Under the pieces are notes generated by a model that saw nothing but the letters and a program-made list of their open reading frames with translations, did no database searches and was not told the DNA's origin. Both the position numbers and the translations under genes were made by a program. A DNA stretch of 64,000 bases from Limibacter armeniacum (GTDB taxonomy: Bacteria > Bacteroidota > Bacteroidia > Cytophagales > Flammeovirgaceae): positions 2,702,501-2,766,500 of the forward strand of contig NZ_JBAJNO010000009.1 in assembly GCF_036880985.1 (NCBI RefSeq), given 5' to 3'. Below, piece by piece: positions 8,654 through 19,500 of the stretch (position 1 is the first letter of the stretch; each line of letters opens with the position of its first letter).

Positions 8654-10132
8654 ATGGTGTATAGCAGAATTCAGTCATGTGATTGCAGTGTTCTAAGATA
8701 CTTGGCTGCAGCTCTACTCATTGTGGTATTGTATTTTTTTGGGGGAGAAGCACAGGCCCAACAAGCTTCCATCGAGTTGGGAAAAACGGAAATAGGCAAA
8801 AACGAAAACTTTCAGATCACACTGAAAGTAACCAATGGGAAACTAAGGGACTATAAAGGCTTCCCTGAGATTTCAGGTTTTAGAAAAGGAAGACCTTCTT
8901 CTTCTTCAAGCACTACGATTATCAATGGGCAAGTTTCAACCTCACAGAGCATTATTCAATATTATTCTCCTACTAAGGAAGGCACTTTTACACTGAAAGC
9001 ATTTTCAATGAAGGTGAATGATGAAACTGTCAGCTCACCTGGTGCACAAATTAAGGTAGGGCCTCCTGTACAAAGAAATGCATATGATCCGTTCGCTGAT
9101 TTTTGGGGAAACCCTTGGGGGAATCGCAAGAATCAGAAGCAAGAGTTTGTTGACGTACCTGATGATGCATTCTTTGCTGTAACTACGGATAAAAATACTG
9201 TATATAGAGGTGAGGGTTTTACCATGGATATCTCTTTCTATGTGGCAGTGAATAACCGTGCCGATATGGATTTCTATAAATTGGGAGAGCAGTTGAATGA
9301 TATCCTGAAAGAGGTAAAACCAAAGAACTGTTGGGAGGAAAACTTCAATATTGAGTCAATCAATCCTGAATATGTGATGATCAACGGGCGGTCATACCGT
9401 CAGTACAAGATTCATGAAGCTACTTATTATCCACTCAATACACAGGACATCAATATACCGAGTGTAGGTCTGAAGATGATTAAGTATAAAGTAGCCAAAC
9501 AGCCTTCTTTCTTTGGCCGTAACCAGCAAAAAGACTTTAAGACATTTTCCTCAAAGACTAAAAGAGTAAAGGTAAAACCACTACCTGAGCATCCGAAAAA
9601 AGGCGAAGTGAGTGTAGGTAATTACCGATTGTCTGAGAACAAGGTTGAGACTACGCATGAGACAGGTAAGAGTTTTCTATACAAGTTCACAATTCGTGGA
9701 GAGGGAAACATCTCAGCGATTCCAGAGCCACAACTGAAGGAAACAGAAGATTTTATCTTCTATCCGCCAAATGTTACTCAGAATATCAATAGAGCGAATG
9801 GAAAGGTTTACGGGACTAAGACTTTCGAATATTATATAGAACCACAGGAACCAGGTAAGTTCAACTTGAAAGACTATATGAGTTGGACATATTTTAACAC
9901 TAGAAAAGGGACATATGAAACATTGGAACCTAGTGTTTCAATAGAAGTGACGGGGAAAAGTCTTCGTGATGCGAATATAGCCCGTACTGATCTTGGTGGC
10001 TTCTATGAAAATATAGATGAACACAACAACAAGTTGTATAGTAGAGAGGATTACGGATGGCAGAAGATCTTAACCAATGCAGTTTTTGGAATTCTTCTGT
10101 TGGTAACTGCTCTAGTAGTTTTTAAAAAATAA
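8654..10132 (+). CDS. batD: BatD-type envelope protein (orphan)
   Basis: A 492-residue exported, membrane-anchored protein. A signal segment (about residues 18-36, ALLIVVLYFFGGEAQA) is followed by tandem beta-sandwich domains; the N-terminal stretch with SIELGKTEIGKNENFQITL and GFRKGRPSSSSS is typical of BatD. A single C-terminal membrane helix (about 473-490) ends in FKK. BatD proteins act with the VWA-domain proteins BatA/BatB, first linked to aerotolerance in Bacteroides. Here no batA, batB, batC, batE or MoxR ATPase gene is nearby, so this is probably a paralogue. A start codon further inside is possible because the first 15 residues are unusual for a signal peptide. Confidence 0.82.
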   Translation: MVYSRIQSCDCSVLRYLAAALLIVVLYFFGGEAQAQQASIELGKTEIGKNENFQITLKVTNGKLRDYKGFPEISGFRKGRPSSSSSTTIINGQVSTSQSIIQYYSPTKEGTFTLKAFSMKVNDETVSSPGAQIKVGPPVQRNAYDPFADFWGNPWGNRKNQKQEFVDVPDDAFFAVTTDKNTVYRGEGFTMDISFYVAVNNRADMDFYKLGEQLNDILKEVKPKNCWEENFNIESINPEYVMINGRSYRQYKIHEATYYPLNTQDINIPSVGLKMIKYKVAKQPSFFGRNQQKDFKTFSSKTKRVKVKPLPEHPKKGEVSVGNYRLSENKVETTHETGKSFLYKFTIRGEGNISAIPEPQLKETEDFIFYPPNVTQNINRANGKVYGTKTFEYYIEPQEPGKFNLKDYMSWTYFNTRKGTYETLEPSVSIEVTGKSLRDANIARTDLGGFYENIDEHNNKLYSREDYGWQKILTNAVFGILLLVTALVVFKK

Positions 10133-10155
10133 ATACAATCTGAAATGGTTGAATG

Positions 10156-10188
10156 ATAATCCCGGGGAAAACTCCGGGATTATTAATT
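10156..10188 (+). terminator. Rho-independent terminator after batD
   Basis: A 10-bp perfect stem: ATAATCCCGG at 10,156-10,165 pairs with CCGGGATTAT at 10,174-10,183, then TAATTTT. It separates batD from the following lipoprotein gene. Confidence 0.7.
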
Positions 10189-10323
10189 TTCAAGGATTTT
10201 GCTTTACTGCTGATTACATTTGTAGTGTCACAATAAAGAGTGTAAACAGGCAGGGCTATCAGAATGTAAATAGGAGTTAGCCATTTAAGATTTAGATGTA
10301 ATATTGCTTTCAAGAATCAGAAA

Positions 10324-11178
10324 TTGATGAAAAAAGTATTGAGGAAAACGTTTTGGGCAGTATGCCTGATGTTGGTATGTCTATCCTGCGATGTGTTCGA
10401 GAGATTTGTAGATACAGAGCCTCCAACCGTAACAGACTTTCAGATCAATAGGAAGACAGAAGATATTTTGATCAGTCGTGATCTGGATACAGATAGTGCC
10501 TTAATCTTTTCTGCATTCTTTATGGATAATTCCCGCATGGGGACATATACGGTTAGTTTTGATCCACTTGATGAAGCGCCTGAAGGATACTTATTTCCGC
10601 CGTTACTTGATATCGATACCACTTTTGATATTGGAGGGGCAGAAACCAAGATATTTAGAAAGTACAGACTTAATTCCAGCCAAGTGGCTACAGGGGATTA
10701 TAATGTAAGACTGAACTTCATGGACTTTGAAGGAAACAGAGGAGAGGAAACATCACTTCCTGTAAGGATTGAAAATCGTGCACCAATGGTGCTTGTAACA
10801 AGTTATCCAACAGGTATGGATAGTATTGCGGTTTCTCGTGGTGATACTGTTCGTTTTGACGGTATCGTATCCGATTTGACAGGAGATGCCCAAACCTTAA
10901 CGATGAACCTTTTCAGGAGGAAGTTTAATTTTACAACCGTCAATCCAAGTGATTTCCTCACTTTTGATACACTAGGGAGTATTAAGGTTGCAATTGATAC
11001 TGCAGGGGGGGATGATTTGTCATTTACTTTTGAGGCATCCTACTTATTTGACAGCTTGTATGATGAGAATCAGCCTATTAATAGTTTTATGGTAGTGGTT
11101 AGTTCTCGGGATGAAACTTCAAGAGAGACCATATTCCCATTAACGGTAGGAATTATAGAACCTATTGCAGGACAGTAG
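10324..11178 (+). CDS. Putative lipoprotein with beta-sandwich repeats
   Basis: A 284-residue protein with a lipoprotein-like leader (LMLVCLSCDVF, acylated Cys near residue 23). The mature part is acidic and beta-rich, with motifs such as DTEPPTVTDFQI and VRIENRAPMVLVTSYP that resemble Ig-like or cadherin-like folds. No enzyme motif is seen. It probably sits on the periplasmic face of the outer membrane. It is separated from batD by a terminator and from pruA by 240 bp that include a good promoter, so it is likely a single-gene unit. I cannot name a family. Confidence 0.7.
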   Translation: MMKKVLRKTFWAVCLMLVCLSCDVFERFVDTEPPTVTDFQINRKTEDILISRDLDTDSALIFSAFFMDNSRMGTYTVSFDPLDEAPEGYLFPPLLDIDTTFDIGGAETKIFRKYRLNSSQVATGDYNVRLNFMDFEGNRGEETSLPVRIENRAPMVLVTSYPTGMDSIAVSRGDTVRFDGIVSDLTGDAQTLTMNLFRRKFNFTTVNPSDFLTFDTLGSIKVAIDTAGGDDLSFTFEASYLFDSLYDENQPINSFMVVVSSRDETSRETIFPLTVGIIEPIAGQ

Positions 11179-11241
11179 GTTAATATCTCTAAACTTATCA
11201 TAGTATAAATTGCGAACATCGATTTGAATGGGAGTCGAGAT

Positions 11242-11271
11242 TTTGCCGTTCAACTCTTTTTCATAGATTTG
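11242..11271 (+). promoter_or_regulatory. Candidate promoter for pruA
   Basis: TTTG at 11,242-11,245 and TAGATTTG at 11,264-11,271 with an 18-bp spacer match the Bacteroidota -33/-7 consensus. The predicted transcript would carry a 5' leader of about 140 nt before the pruA ATG. Confidence 0.55.
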
Positions 11272-11420
11272 CCGTTCATATGATAGGGGAGACAATTATT
11301 TTATAAAAATTCCTGTAAAAAATAGACTCTCCTAACATGTAACCAATATCCGGCACGTGTACTTGTCGGAATTCTAAAACATACAGACGTTTTTTTCAAA
11401 CTTTTAAAACACATAAATCC

Positions 11421-13061
11421 ATGCCGAAAGGATTTTATAATGTACCGAAAGCGACAAACGAGCCTGTAAAAAGCTACGCTCCGGGTACTCCCGAAAGAGC
11501 CGAGCTTAAGGCAATGATTGAGCAGATGCGTTCTGAAGTGATCGAAATTCCAATGTACATTGGTGCAGATGAAGTGAAGACAGAAGATGTAAGAAACTTC
11601 ACTTCTCCTCATGACCACCAAAGAGTGATTGGAAAATACCACTTCGGTGATAAGTCACATGTGGAGCAGGCGATTAATGCAGCACTTGGCGCAAAAGAAA
11701 TGTGGGCAGAGTTGTCATGGGAGCATAGAGCTTCTATCTTCCTGAAAGCGGCTGATCTTGCGGCAGGTCCATACAGAGCAAAACTAAATGCGGCAACGGT
11801 ATTGGGACAGTCAAAAACGGCATTCCAAGCGGAGATCGATTCAGCTTGTGAATTTATTGACTTCCTTCGTTTCAACGTACAATACATGACGGGGATCTAT
11901 AAGGAGCAGCCAGAATCGTCACCAGGTATCTGGAACAGACTGGAGCAGCGTCCTTTGGAAGGCTTTATTTTTGCCTTGACTCCATTCAACTTTACAGCGA
12001 TTGCGGGTAACCTTCCTGCGGCTCCTGCAATGATGGGTAACACTGTAGTTTGGAAACCTTCTGATGACCAAATCTACTCAGCAAATGTACTGATGCAACT
12101 GTTCAAGGAAGCAGGACTTCCTGACGGTGTAATCAACTTAGTATATTCTGATGGCCCTGAGGCGGGTGAAGTAATTTTCAATCACCCAGAGTTTGCAGGT
12201 CTTCACTTCACAGGTTCCACAGGCGTATTCCAGCACCTGTGGAAAACAATTGGTGAAAACATCAGCAAATACAAGTCATATCCTAGAATTGTAGGTGAGA
12301 CAGGTGGTAAGGATTATATCTTGGCACACAAATCAGCAGATGCGAAAGCTTTGGCTACTGCGATTGTTAGAGGTTCATTTGAGTTCCAAGGACAGAAGTG
12401 TTCTGCTGCTTCTAGGGTTTATGTACCTCGTAACCTATGGGCTGAAGTAGAAGGCTATGTGAAAGCAGATATCGAAGATATCATTAGCAATCGCATGGGT
12501 TCTCCTGAGGATTTCAAAAACTTCTTCTCTGCTGTAATCAACGAGCGTTCATTCGACAAGATCGCAGGTTACATTGACAGAGCGAAAGAGTCTGACAAAG
12601 CAGCGGTAATTGCTGGTGGTGGATATGACAAGTCTAAAGGTTACTTTGTTGAGCCAACAGTAATCAAAGCAGAAGATCCATTCTATGAGTCAATGAAAGA
12701 GGAAATCTTCGGTCCAGTTGTAACGGTTTACGTTTATGACGAAGAGTACTTCGATGAGGCAATCTACTTGGTGAACGAGACTTCTCCATATGCCTTGACT
12801 GGTGCTATCTTCTCACAAGACAGATACGCAATTGATTATGCAGCCAAGAAATTGGTGAATACAGCGGGTAACTTCTACATCAATGACAAGCCAACAGGTG
12901 CTGTTGTAGGTCAGCAGCCATTTGGTGGAGGTAGAGGTTCAGGTACTAACGACAAAGCTGGTTCTATGTTGAACCTGTTGCGTTGGGTATCTCCTCGTAC
13001 AATCAAGGAAACATTTGTTCCTCCAACCGATTACAAATATCCATTTATGGATAAAGAGTAG
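11421..13061 (+). CDS. pruA: L-glutamate gamma-semialdehyde dehydrogenase
   Basis: A 546-residue aldehyde dehydrogenase that oxidises glutamate semialdehyde (P5C) to glutamate, the second step of proline breakdown. The catalytic glutamate motif GETGGKD and the cysteine motif FEFQGQKCSAASR are intact. ALTPFNFTAIAGNLP and FGGGRGSGTNDKAG are specific to the 1-pyrroline-5-carboxylate dehydrogenase branch. The length fits the free-standing eukaryote-like form used in Bacteroidota rather than the PutA fusion. No proline dehydrogenase gene is adjacent. It has a predicted own promoter and a strong terminator shared with mnmA. Confidence 0.95.
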   Translation: MPKGFYNVPKATNEPVKSYAPGTPERAELKAMIEQMRSEVIEIPMYIGADEVKTEDVRNFTSPHDHQRVIGKYHFGDKSHVEQAINAALGAKEMWAELSWEHRASIFLKAADLAAGPYRAKLNAATVLGQSKTAFQAEIDSACEFIDFLRFNVQYMTGIYKEQPESSPGIWNRLEQRPLEGFIFALTPFNFTAIAGNLPAAPAMMGNTVVWKPSDDQIYSANVLMQLFKEAGLPDGVINLVYSDGPEAGEVIFNHPEFAGLHFTGSTGVFQHLWKTIGENISKYKSYPRIVGETGGKDYILAHKSADAKALATAIVRGSFEFQGQKCSAASRVYVPRNLWAEVEGYVKADIEDIISNRMGSPEDFKNFFSAVINERSFDKIAGYIDRAKESDKAAVIAGGGYDKSKGYFVEPTVIKAEDPFYESMKEEIFGPVVTVYVYDEEYFDEAIYLVNETSPYALTGAIFSQDRYAIDYAAKKLVNTAGNFYINDKPTGAVVGQQPFGGGRGSGTNDKAGSMLNLLRWVSPRTIKETFVPPTDYKYPFMDKE

Positions 13062-13082
13062 TCTTTGGGTGGACTGATAATA

Positions 13083-13127
13083 AAAAAGCGTGGCGAGTGA
13101 GTTTCACTTGCCACGCTTTTTCTTTTT
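13083..13127. terminator. Bidirectional terminator between pruA and mnmA
   Basis: GCGTGGCGAGTGA (13,088-13,100) pairs with TCACTTGCCACGC (13,104-13,116) with one G-U pair. Flanking A- and T-runs allow it to serve both converging genes. Confidence 0.85.
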
Positions 13128-13144
13128 ATATACTTATCTATTTA

Positions 13145-14350
13145 TCACGAACCAATTACACCAGATCCGATTAGCTCTTCATCCTTATACCAGGCAGCAA
13201 ATTGTCCAGCTGCGATACCTTTTTGAGGGTTGTCAAAGATAATATACAAACCATCCGCCTCTCTGTAGAGCGTTGCCATTTCCAGAGGTTGACGGTAACG
13301 GATTCGGGTCTCAAAGCGCATAGATTCACCTACTTCCAGCTTCATATCTTCCCTTATCCAGTGGATATCTTCTTCAGCGATGTACAGACCGATTCGGTTT
13401 AGTCCCGGATGTTCATCACCTTGACCAGTATAAACCACATTCTGTTTGGTGTCTGTTGCAATGACAAACAAAGGGAGTTTGGTTCCACCGACACCTAGCC
13501 CTTTTCTTTGCCCGATAGTATAGTAATGAGCACCTTGATGTCTACCGACTACTTTGCCATCAGTTGGTTCGTAATCATATGGAGCTGTCATAAATTTCAG
13601 CTTCTGAATACGCTCTTCAAATGGTAGGGTTTCGGGATCGATATATTGATACTTGTCAGCATCTACCGCAACTTCCACAATGTTGCCTTCTACAGGTAAC
13701 AGTTGTTGCTTTAAGAAATCAGGTAGTTTTACCTTTCCGATAAAACACAATCCCTGTGAGTCTTTCTTTTCGGCAGTAACAAGATCAAGTTCCTTGGCAA
13801 TTTCTCTTACTTCAGGTTTCATCAGTTCACCAATCGGGAAAAGTGCTTTGGATAGTTGCTCCTGTGTCAACTGACAAAGGAAATAACTTTGATCCTTGTT
13901 GCCATCCTTGCCTGCTTTCAGTTGGTAAACGGTATTGCCTTCAGCATCCGTGGTTTCGCTTTTGCGGCAATAGTGACCTGTTGCTACATAGTCGGCACCC
14001 AGTTTCATGGCTGCATCCATGAATACATCAAACTTGATTTCCCTGTTACAAAGTACATCAGGGTTTGGCGTACGTCCTTTTTCGTATTCATCGAACATAT
14101 AATCAACAATACGTTCCTTGTACTGCTTGCTTAGATCGATGGTTTGGAATGGAATACCTAGTTTCTGAGCAACAAGCAACGCATCGTTGCTGTCATCAAT
14201 CCAAGGACATTCACCATTGATGGTCACGCTTCCATCATGCCAGTTGATCATGAAAAGACCGATCACTTCATAGCCTTGCTCTTTGAGCAAATAGGCTGAA
14301 ACACTTGAGTCAACTCCTCCTGAGAGACCCACTACTACTCTTTTTGCCAT
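13145..14350 (-). CDS. mnmA: tRNA-specific 2-thiouridylase MnmA
   Basis: An ATP-dependent enzyme that installs the 2-thio group on U34 of Lys, Glu and Gln tRNAs. I place the start at the inner ATG (14,350, 401 residues), because [16 protein letters not shown] is the usual N-terminus; an upstream ATG at 14,395 would add 15 unusual residues. The PP-loop SGGVDSS is near residues 9-15, the catalytic cysteines lie in [12 protein letters not shown] and in GLCFIGK, and the TGHYCR and [13 protein letters not shown] segments are conserved. It partners functionally with mnmD at 5.4 kb. It converges with pruA across a shared terminator and lies about 100 bp downstream of the sulfatase-fold gene on the same strand. 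Confidence 0.94.
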   Translation of the reverse strand: MAKRVVVGLSGGVDSSVSAYLLKEQGYEVIGLFMINWHDGSVTINGECPWIDDSNDALLVAQKLGIPFQTIDLSKQYKERIVDYMFDEYEKGRTPNPDVLCNREIKFDVFMDAAMKLGADYVATGHYCRKSETTDAEGNTVYQLKAGKDGNKDQSYFLCQLTQEQLSKALFPIGELMKPEVREIAKELDLVTAEKKDSQGLCFIGKVKLPDFLKQQLLPVEGNIVEVAVDADKYQYIDPETLPFEERIQKLKFMTAPYDYEPTDGKVVGRHQGAHYYTIGQRKGLGVGGTKLPLFVIATDTKQNVVYTGQGDEHPGLNRIGLYIAEEDIHWIREDMKLEVGESMRFETRIRYRQPLEMATLYREADGLYIIFDNPQKGIAAGQFAAWYKDEELIGSGVIGS

Positions 14351-14447
14351 AACTTTACTTGAAATTTGAGGAGGTAAAGGCTCCTTTTTCAACAAATATC
14401 AGAACTGAATACAGTTCCTTTTAATCCTGCAAATTTAGCAGGTTATC

Positions 14448-16310
14448 TTATTTCTTTATCAACACTTCGTTGCCTCTATTGTTAAAGTCTGTATAGATGC
14501 TTTGCATATAGGCTTTCGGGATATTGAGTGTATCGCTATTCTCAGTTCCCTTGTTGACAATATATTGTTTACCAACATTGTCATAAATCAATTCAAGAGA
14601 GTCTGAAACAAACCCGTAACCATCATTTAAAGTATAGAATGCAAAGTTGTTTGACTCAGAGGATAGTAGGTTTTTACCGAATTTGTATCGCTTATTGATA
14701 TCCAATTGGTGGAGAACGGTAGTAGCAATATCTGTTTGAGAACCGTATTTACTGACTACAGTGTCCTGAACAGCCAATGCGCCTCCTGTCCAAACCATCG
14801 GGATCTGGTAGCGTTCTCTTGAGTAATATTGGATGTCATCCTTGTATAAGGCGCCATGATCTCCAGTGATAATCACTAACGTATTATCCCACCAAGGTTG
14901 CTTTTTGGCTTCAGAGATAAATTCACCTACACATTTGTCAGTATAGTAATAGGAGTTTAAAAACATGTTTGTTTTATCTTCTCCCGGAAAAGCTTTAGGC
15001 TCTAAAGGAACATCAAATGGTTCGTGGCTACTGATAGTCAAAGTAGTCAAGAAGAAAGGTTTGTCCTGTGGTTTAGTATTCAGCTCATCTAAGATTCTTT
15101 TGAATACATGCTCATCGTGTACGCCCCATTTCGTTGTCCAAAGTTCCTGTGGAAAGTCCAGTTTGTGAATAACCTTTTCAAATCCAGCGATATTGAAATA
15201 GGAATTGAAGTTGGCAAAGTTGACATCATTACCGAAAATAAATTCAGTATCGTAACCATGTTTTCTTAAGTCCATGCTAAGGAAATCCATTGTTTCAAGC
15301 TTGTTGTTAAACTTGATAATGGCTGTTTTAGGCTGACTTGGATAGCTACTCAAAACTCCCGGTATTCCCTTGTCAGTTCGGTCTCCAGTTGCATAGAAAT
15401 TAGAGAACAAGACACCTTCTTTAATTAGTTTGCTTAATTGTGGTGTGACACCTTTTTCAGGCCCCAACTCTTCTACAATCTGTGCGTTCAAACTTTCCCA
15501 GACGATAAGGATGATATTAGGACGGTCAGTCTTAAGCAGTTTGGTCGTTGTTCCATTATCTTTATACAGATCGGTAAATATTTGTTCCGTGTTTTCCTTG
15601 TCAAAGTAATTATTAGGATAGCGAGTCTTGTTGAATTTGGTCAGTGAGTAAAAGGCGTTCCAAACTACATTGATTGCTGAGTGGTTTGGGTATGGCTGTT
15701 TATGAAAGTAGACAAATCCAATATTCATTGGAGCCACATCAAAACTGCTTCGGATTGGGACAATAAGTAGTGCAGTTAGTATGATAAAGGCCAATCCCTT
15801 CACCCAATTGATTGGTGATAGTAGATTGAATTGTTTAGCCACCACTCGCAAATAAAATCTGAATCCTACCCAAACAGTTAATAGAAGAATAGGGATCAAC
15901 TTTAATGTAGTACCTATTGGGGCTACGTTTGTTAGGTTATTGTCCCCTCCTATATAGTTCAGTGGCGTAGCATCTAGTCTGAATCCCCAATGTCGATACA
16001 ATTCCATATCAACTGCTACTAAAAATGCCGAAATCAGCATCCAGAGTAGTGTGTAGAAATTAATGACAGGTCTGATAAAACTCCCTTTAATTCCCACAGT
16101 CAACGCTATAATAAGACCTGGAAGCAATGTAATATATCCCGCCATTGCCATATCCATACGTGCACCGTTTAGCATGGCAAGGAACCAATCTGTTATAGGA
16201 TATTCGATTGTCTTGTCCCAGTTATATGCCATGAACAAGGCTCTTGTACCTAAGAAAAAAACTACCCAAAAAAAGAAGTAGGAAAAGAATATTTTGACTC
16301 TTGCCTTCAT
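14448..16310 (-). CDS. LTA synthase-like sulfatase-fold membrane protein
   Basis: A 620-residue inner-membrane protein. About five hydrophobic helices occupy the first 200 residues and a periplasmic alkaline-phosphatase-superfamily domain (PF00884) follows. The metal and nucleophile region is visible: ILIVWESLNAQIVEELG, then FYATGDRTDKGIPGVLSS with the Thr of TGDRTDKG as probable nucleophile, and VIITGDHGALY near residue 490. Relatives include Gram-positive lipoteichoic acid synthase and the OpgB/MdoB and phosphoethanolamine transferase groups. In a Gram-negative cell a role in transferring phosphoglycerol or phosphoethanolamine to envelope glycans is more likely than true LTA synthesis. The substrate is unknown. 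Confidence 0.85.
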   Translation of the reverse strand: MKARVKIFFSYFFFWVVFFLGTRALFMAYNWDKTIEYPITDWFLAMLNGARMDMAMAGYITLLPGLIIALTVGIKGSFIRPVINFYTLLWMLISAFLVAVDMELYRHWGFRLDATPLNYIGGDNNLTNVAPIGTTLKLIPILLLTVWVGFRFYLRVVAKQFNLLSPINWVKGLAFIILTALLIVPIRSSFDVAPMNIGFVYFHKQPYPNHSAINVVWNAFYSLTKFNKTRYPNNYFDKENTEQIFTDLYKDNGTTTKLLKTDRPNIILIVWESLNAQIVEELGPEKGVTPQLSKLIKEGVLFSNFYATGDRTDKGIPGVLSSYPSQPKTAIIKFNNKLETMDFLSMDLRKHGYDTEFIFGNDVNFANFNSYFNIAGFEKVIHKLDFPQELWTTKWGVHDEHVFKRILDELNTKPQDKPFFLTTLTISSHEPFDVPLEPKAFPGEDKTNMFLNSYYYTDKCVGEFISEAKKQPWWDNTLVIITGDHGALYKDDIQYYSRERYQIPMVWTGGALAVQDTVVSKYGSQTDIATTVLHQLDINKRYKFGKNLLSSESNNFAFYTLNDGYGFVSDSLELIYDNVGKQYIVNKGTENSDTLNIPKAYMQSIYTDFNNRGNEVLIKK

Positions 16311-16579
16311 GAAATTTGTTCCAAATAAGTACTTAAGATAGTTGAGGTAATCTTCATAATCATGTATTGAAAGAAGAAGGTGCCCATTATCAGGACGATG
16401 CGCAAAGGTAGATATTAATTTATTGTGAAGGTATAATCACTTGTTATTTCAACCTTCTTTGCCTGTATCAGTATTCCTGTAATGTAAATGCCCTTTTAAA
16501 CAATAATTCATGATGGTAGTCAGCTAAATTATTGAGTCTTTCTCGATGCTGATTTCAAGACCTATAAAACCCAATTATC

Positions 16580-19500
16580 ATGAAATTGTTGCCACAACTA
16601 GCACTGTTAGGCTGTTTACTTTACCCTTCTGTACTCTTTTCCCAATCAGATGTATTATTAAAAGAAGACTTCTCAACCTCACTTGATACAGCTCCACATG
16701 TATGGCAACAGTATATAACTTCTACAGGTTCTTTGCCTTCAGGCAGTTTTGTTATTAATACTCAACAAACATTACAATCCGATTTTTCAGGTGGTTCGGG
16801 AACACGAAAAGTAGCTTTTTCAAGTAAGGTAGAAGGAATAAGCGCTGAAGCAGATGAATTGGTTTGGGAATTTGATGTGCAGCATAACTTTTCTTTAACA
16901 GTCAATACAGCGAAAACAAACCAATCAAGGATATTTCTTTGGAGTAGTGCTGAAGATCTTAATAGTAGTGTAGAGGGATACTACATTATGGTCAATGATG
17001 GGGTTTCATTATATCGCCAAGATGGAGAAGAGTCTGCAGCTACTTTATTACACCAGACTAGCTTAGTACTTGACCAACCAAGCATTTCTGTAAAAGTAAT
17101 TCGAGAGAAAGGGGGAATCTGGAAGCTGTGGGTAGATAGTATAAGTCAAGGGACAGTGACTGATAATAGCTACCAACCGAATGGGTGGTTTGGCATACAA
17201 GCAAGGTTTAGTGCAGCTTCTCGAGGGACTTCTTTTTACTATGATAATTTTTCCATTACCCAAACTATTCACCCTCAAGCGCCAGATATAGCACCACCAG
17301 CGATCGAGTCAATCAATCCGCAGGCAGATAATTCTATTTCAGTTGTATTTGATGAATCAATAGCTGACGTTAACATCTCACAAGTAGTAATTCAATCAGT
17401 GTCTTTAGCTGATGTGTTTACAGATGGACGTCAATTAAGCATTGAGTCAATCACTGATTTTGAGCAGGACAGTACTTATTTATTGGAGTTGACAAATATC
17501 TCTGATACATCAGGCAACCTTTTATCAATTGATACGGTGTTTGTTTTTCCTGACATTAGATCACCCTCAGTAACTTCATTTAATACAGTTAATAATCAAA
17601 TACTTGAAATTGAATTTTCAGAATTTATATCAGACCTGTCTAGTCACTATTTTCTTTTAGATGGAGTTGAGCCAACATCTGTAGTCAGAAACCAGAATTA
17701 TGATTTGAGATGGTTTTTACTTTTTGATGAAGCATTTAGAGAGAATAAAGCTTTAGAGCTTTCAATTGAACAATTACAAGATGATAGTGGTAACCAGTTG
17801 GATACATTATTAACCTTTACTATTGATACAAAAAGGCCTTCTATAACAGAACTGAAAGTATTAAATGACCATTCCTTAGAATTGCATTTTTCAGAGTCTG
17901 TAGATAGTTCAACAGCAAAGGCCATAAACCATTATGAAATTCAAGAACTAGGTTTATTTCCCGAAACTATAGAAGTAAATGGATCATTAATTCAATTGTT
18001 TTTTAACGGTGTTTTTGAGCAGGAGCAGACCTATGAATTAACTGTACGTTATGTAAAAGACATTGAAGGTAATGTACTAACAACTAAAACATTGTCTTTT
18101 AGCTATGATACTTTACCACCAATCTTAACCACAACTACATTTCTTTATCCTGATGTCATTTCATTGACTTTTTCTGAGATCATCAATTCAAATATTTCTT
18201 TAAATCAGATGAACTTGTCAGAAGTAGGTGAGCCTGATTCGATCTTTACTTATGGAGAGAAATTGTGGTTGTATTATTCTGATTTAGGCCAACAAGACTA
18301 CGAGCTTATACTTTCAAATATAGAGGATGTATTAGGAAATAAACAGCCTCAACTGACGACAACTTTTTCAACAGAAGTGACTGAATTAAGTAAAGTGTGG
18401 GTTACTGGAATGAAAACATTGAGATTGCATTATTCCAATCCAGTGTTAACTAATTCGGTAACAGATTTTGCTCTGAATAATTCAGAAAATCCAATTTCAA
18501 TTACGACGGATGAAAATAACAATGCAATACAAGATTTGACTTTTACTAACTCATTTCTTGAGGTACAGTGGATGGATTTATCCCTTCTACACTTAGATAC
18601 TACTGTCCAGCTACAATACCAATCCTCTGTTACAGAGATTAACGTCATTTCTGCTCAAACAATAGAGGTGAATTTACGGGCTAATCCTTCTCAAATATTA
18701 CCATCAGACTTTACGATTGATGGAATAGAAATTTTTGCAATTCAAAGGGATGTAGGAATCTCGAATCGATATTACCTCTTAACCGAAAACCTCTCACAAA
18801 ATCAATTATATACACTCAGAACGAATAAAATCCACCTTCCTGACAAGGAGTATTTACCAGCTTCCGAAATAAATTTTATTTGGGATCAACAGTATCCGAA
18901 AGTATTGGCAGTAAGGATTACAGCTGAAAATGAACTGACAATAGTATTCGATGAACCTTTAGAAAAAGTTAATTCTGAAATATTTAATCACTATGAAATC
19001 AGTGAAATAGGGATTTCAAATTATGCTGATTTACAAGGAGAGAAGGTTGTGATTCAATTTGATACTTCTCTTGAATTCGGTATCGACTATAATTTAAACC
19101 TGAAAGGGATTGTAGATGAATATGGTAATGTGATTTCAGATACTACTATTCAAATTCGAAGAGATTTTCCACCTAGAGCCGGAGAGTTGTTTTTGAATGA
19201 GCTGATGGTGACACCTACAGAAGGAAATTCTGAATATATAGAGCTTTACAATGCATCGGATAGGTTGTTACAGCTATCAGAAGTTAGGCTTTCGGATAAT
19301 ACAGGTAGTACCTCATTACCATATTTTGAGTTATCAACAGGAGAGTATGTCGTGTTATGTCCTAAGGGATATGAAAAAAGTTATCAACAATCTGGGCATG
19401 TTTTGGGGATAACTAATTGGAGAAGCTTAAATAATAATGTTGATAACATTCAACTTACTAACACAGAGAATGAGCTTATTCACAATGTTGAATACAATAG

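Noticed and set aside
10122-10313. 63-codon leftward ORF between batD and the lipoprotein gene
   Set aside because: It crosses the batD terminator and has no supporting features.
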